Assembly (NCBI GenBank): GCA_905250885.1 | Contig: CAJNOQ010000042.1 | Coordinates: 1-64,000, forward strand | Reading direction: 5' to 3' | DNA length: 64,000 bases | From: Didymodactylos carnosus | Taxonomy: Eukaryota; Rotifera; Eurotatoria; Philodinida; Philodinidae | The notes under the pieces: generated by a model | What the model was told of the DNA's origin: nothing | The model's input: the letters and a program-made list of their open reading frames with translations, nothing else | Databases searched by the model: none | Shown: one piece after another, positions 61,830-64,000 of the stretch | Numbering within the stretch: the first letter of the stretch is position 1 | How the letters are laid out: each line of letters opens with the position of its first letter | Made by a program: the position numbers and the translations under genes

Positions 61830-62190
61830 AAAGATTGTAATGTGTTATACTTTCATCATCCTTTTCTTCATATATTATTATGCGAATATTTTCTTTTACA
61901 AAATGTATAGTACTCAAAAACATGCTTAGTCTCTTTATTTTAGCTTGAGAATTTACAATCGACTACGGCGCATTCTATGGTGCAAATCCGACCGCTTGCA
62001 ACTACAATATCGTCAAAATCTAAGTTTCCCCAAACAGCGTCGCATAGTGATCCTTTGAAAGTTGAAATCGATCTGACTCTTAACCTACAGGGTATGGAGA
62101 TGAACGTTATATGCCAGCGTGATCAGCTCGTTAAGCTCTACAAACTGGTATATATCCCATTGAAAATGGAGACTAACACTTGGGAACCTT
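61830..62190 (+). repeat. Inverted repeat, right arm (361 bases)
   Basis: The inverted partner of 60458-60818. The differences are few and scattered. In the exon, two visible changes alter residues (D to G and H to Q) and the frame stays open in both arms. Confidence 0.8.
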
Positions 62191-62195
62191 CCCTT
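61944..62195 (+). pseudogene. Duplicated coding exon, plus-strand copy
   Basis: The acceptor ctctttattttag precedes LENLQSTTAHSMVQIRPLAT. The same reading frame as the minus-strand copy then continues to WEPSL. After that the sequence is unrelated (CTT/GTTAGATG), so the duplication stops close to the natural exon end. Both copies point away from the LINE between them. No flanking exon was recognised. Confidence 0.55.
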
Positions 62196-63639
62196 GTTAG
62201 ATGAACTAAGGCAAAATGGTGGGTACTACAAGAATAGTACCCTTTCGCCATAGTACCGATTAATTCCCTTAATTGAAAGAATAAAGTTTAGAATCGTACA
62301 TTCTCATATGCCTGTTTTTTTGTGGTCTAGATCACGCTCCTTACGAGGACCGTAAGTCACGTGATTATGGAGAAGAAGAGAAAGAAACAAAGACATGTAG
62401 TAAAGCACAAAAATGTAAAGTATTACATATAAACACGTGTCAACAGACCAATCAACGTGACCATTGTTACTAGTGTTACACAAAGTATGTATGACAACAA
62501 ATTGCGAATTGTTCTCGAACATTTAATTTCGACGACATTAACTGATGATCTTAGTGGGTTCCTTATAGATATTGACTTTTAAAGCAATATTCATGTGTAT
62601 CTGAGATTAGTAATTTTATCAATGTAATAAACTTTGCTATTATTTTCTCGTAGTAATCATCATCATCTTTGGCGTTCGTGTTTTCTTTTTACTACGATAT
62701 ATACCTGTAATAATTATAATAATAATAATCTTTTGAACATAAGAAGAATGAAATAAAATGTGTTTTACACTTGTACTTGAAGTTTAATAGTAATTGACGT
62801 TGAATCGCGTTGTTTCTTTTTCTTTTGCTGCCGCTTATATGTGAGTGTGTGCATGTCAATCAAATGGATTAACCTGACGCGATTTGTCATAGAATTGAAA
62901 ATCCTCATTATTCAAATATTTATTACACACATACATACGTCTACCTCGACAATTTGAGTAGGTAGCACATTCTAAAACGTTTTTAACAATTCACTTTTTG
63001 GATTCGTTTTGACTATTATTGTCAAGTAAAAAAAAGTAAAAATAAATTATTTCTATAATTTTCTATAGGACTGAATTACAAATTTACAAACATTTTTTAA
63101 AATTATAGTTTGAAATTTGAGATATCAAATCTTGAGATTGTTTTAATCGTAGATGCCATCTCTCGCTGCACGAGTAATATTTTCAGATATTGTTCGGTAG
63201 GTGCCTGTAATCGGCCCAAGGGTATCCTATTGGAATCATAGACTAGTGTTCCATCGTCGTAGAATCATTAGTTATAAATGATATCGAGTTGTTTGAGAGC
63301 GCCAATGAGAATCAATACCGTTTTGATCCAATAAAATTTGATTTTCTTATTTTGTAATTACAAAATATGGCAGTAGGGATGTTGAACAACAATTATCTGG
63401 TCTAATAAATTTTCTCTCTCTCTTATTCTTTTTTGCCTGCTGTTAACTGCCACTATTTGTAACAATTATCAAACTATGCTTTGAGCACACTTACCTTGAA
63501 TAAAGTCAAATGTATGTTAATCAAATTTTCTACTATTGAATAAATTTTATTGATTGATTTAAGATACAGGTATATATTAGAGGAGAACTAATGAAAGTAT
63601 TACTGTAGACTGATTAGAAAAAAACGATTTTTTTTATTA

Positions 63640-63702
63640 TATACATATGCATATATATGTGTGTGTATGTATATGTGTGAGAGTATATATATGTATATAA
63701 TC
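63640..63702. repeat. Mixed AT/GT microsatellite
   Basis: Runs of ATAT, GTGTGTAT and GAGTATATAT alternate over about 60 bases. Confidence 0.75.
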
Positions 63703-64000
63703 TATTGTTCAAATTAATTGAAATGATAAGCCACTGCAAGAGCGAGATGGAGACATCTGTCAACAAAAAGATACACACACACATAATGTAAACGGAATAG
63801 GACGAAGAAGAATTATGTTTTTATCACTTTATACTATATTTTAAATAGTTATTATAAACATAGGAGAAAAAACAAGATGAGAAATTGTACACATACATAG
63901 TGTTTACATCCTGTGTAAGCACACTATTCTATACACAAATGTTGAGTTAATAACCATCTAATAGAGAATTGGTGGATAACAAACAGATCATCAAATGTGA

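Larger units (their letters stand above)
58371..64000. other. 5.6-kb interval to the right edge, no complete gene
   Basis: It contains a near-perfect 50-base-arm hairpin (59721-59829), the inverted exon pair with the LINE fragment between them (60448-62195) and a mixed AT/GT microsatellite (63640-63702). Stretches 58910-59700 and 62220-63630 show nothing recognisable. The frame at 59765-60067 begins in the hairpin and looks random. Confidence 0.5.

Noticed and set aside
1-64000. CRISPR array, rRNA genes, telomeric repeats
   Set aside because: Looked for; no regularly spaced repeats, rRNA-like conserved blocks or telomere-type tandem arrays are present.

Overview
This window looks like AT-rich nuclear DNA of a small invertebrate. 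Its genes are intron-dense, with mostly 50-300 bp introns that have ordinary GT-AG ends, and several introns carry transposon debris. Eight protein genes can be read from start to stop, and seven have clear animal orthologues. Base composition, intron style and protein divergence suggest a rotifer, perhaps a bdelloid. That is an inference, because nothing in the sequence names the species.

Layout, left to right. (1) 1-4731: an open frame running off the left edge on the minus strand, a solo arm of a foldback repeat, and no recognised complete gene. (2) 4732-5444 (+): KRTCAP2, an oligosaccharyltransferase subunit. (3) 5445-14438: about 9 kb of gene-poor repeat debris, including a palindromic repeat, a cryptic CTGCAGA-word array, a hairpin microsatellite, two retroelement relics and a foldback element. 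(4) 14439-17138 (+): a beta-1,4-galactosyltransferase. (5) 20586-22401 (+): MPC2, with a decayed mariner in its intron. It converges on (6) 23801-28051 (-): MIPEP, 11 exons, with a SINE nested in a foldback element in intron 7. MIPEP is divergent from (7) 29744-31583 (+): EIF3J. (8) 36595-42763 (+): a 903-residue protein with four scattered C2H2 fingers. (9) 44599-49215 (+): VAC14, 16 exons. (10) 49216-54595: repeat-rich, with two inverted-repeat elements and a GC-rich word array. (11) 54596-58370 (+): a UBE3A-type HECT ubiquitin ligase with an AZUL zinc domain. (12) 58371-64000: no complete gene, but two inverted copies of one coding exon on either side of a decayed LINE.

The genes are unrelated housekeeping genes, not an operon or pathway cluster. 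MPC2 (pyruvate import) and MIPEP (maturation of imported proteins) are both mitochondrial. KRTCAP2 and the galactosyltransferase both serve secretory-pathway glycosylation. These adjacencies are probably coincidental. No CRISPR array, rRNA gene or complete tRNA gene was seen.

The strongest unusual signals are three. First, a 67-bp VAC14 intron with U12-type 5' and branch signals appears to have AT-AA ends. Second, a splice-ready exon is present in two inverted copies around a LINE fragment. Third, several short arrays are built from degenerate repeats of one short word. I did not find convincing evidence of a wholly new defence or mobile system.
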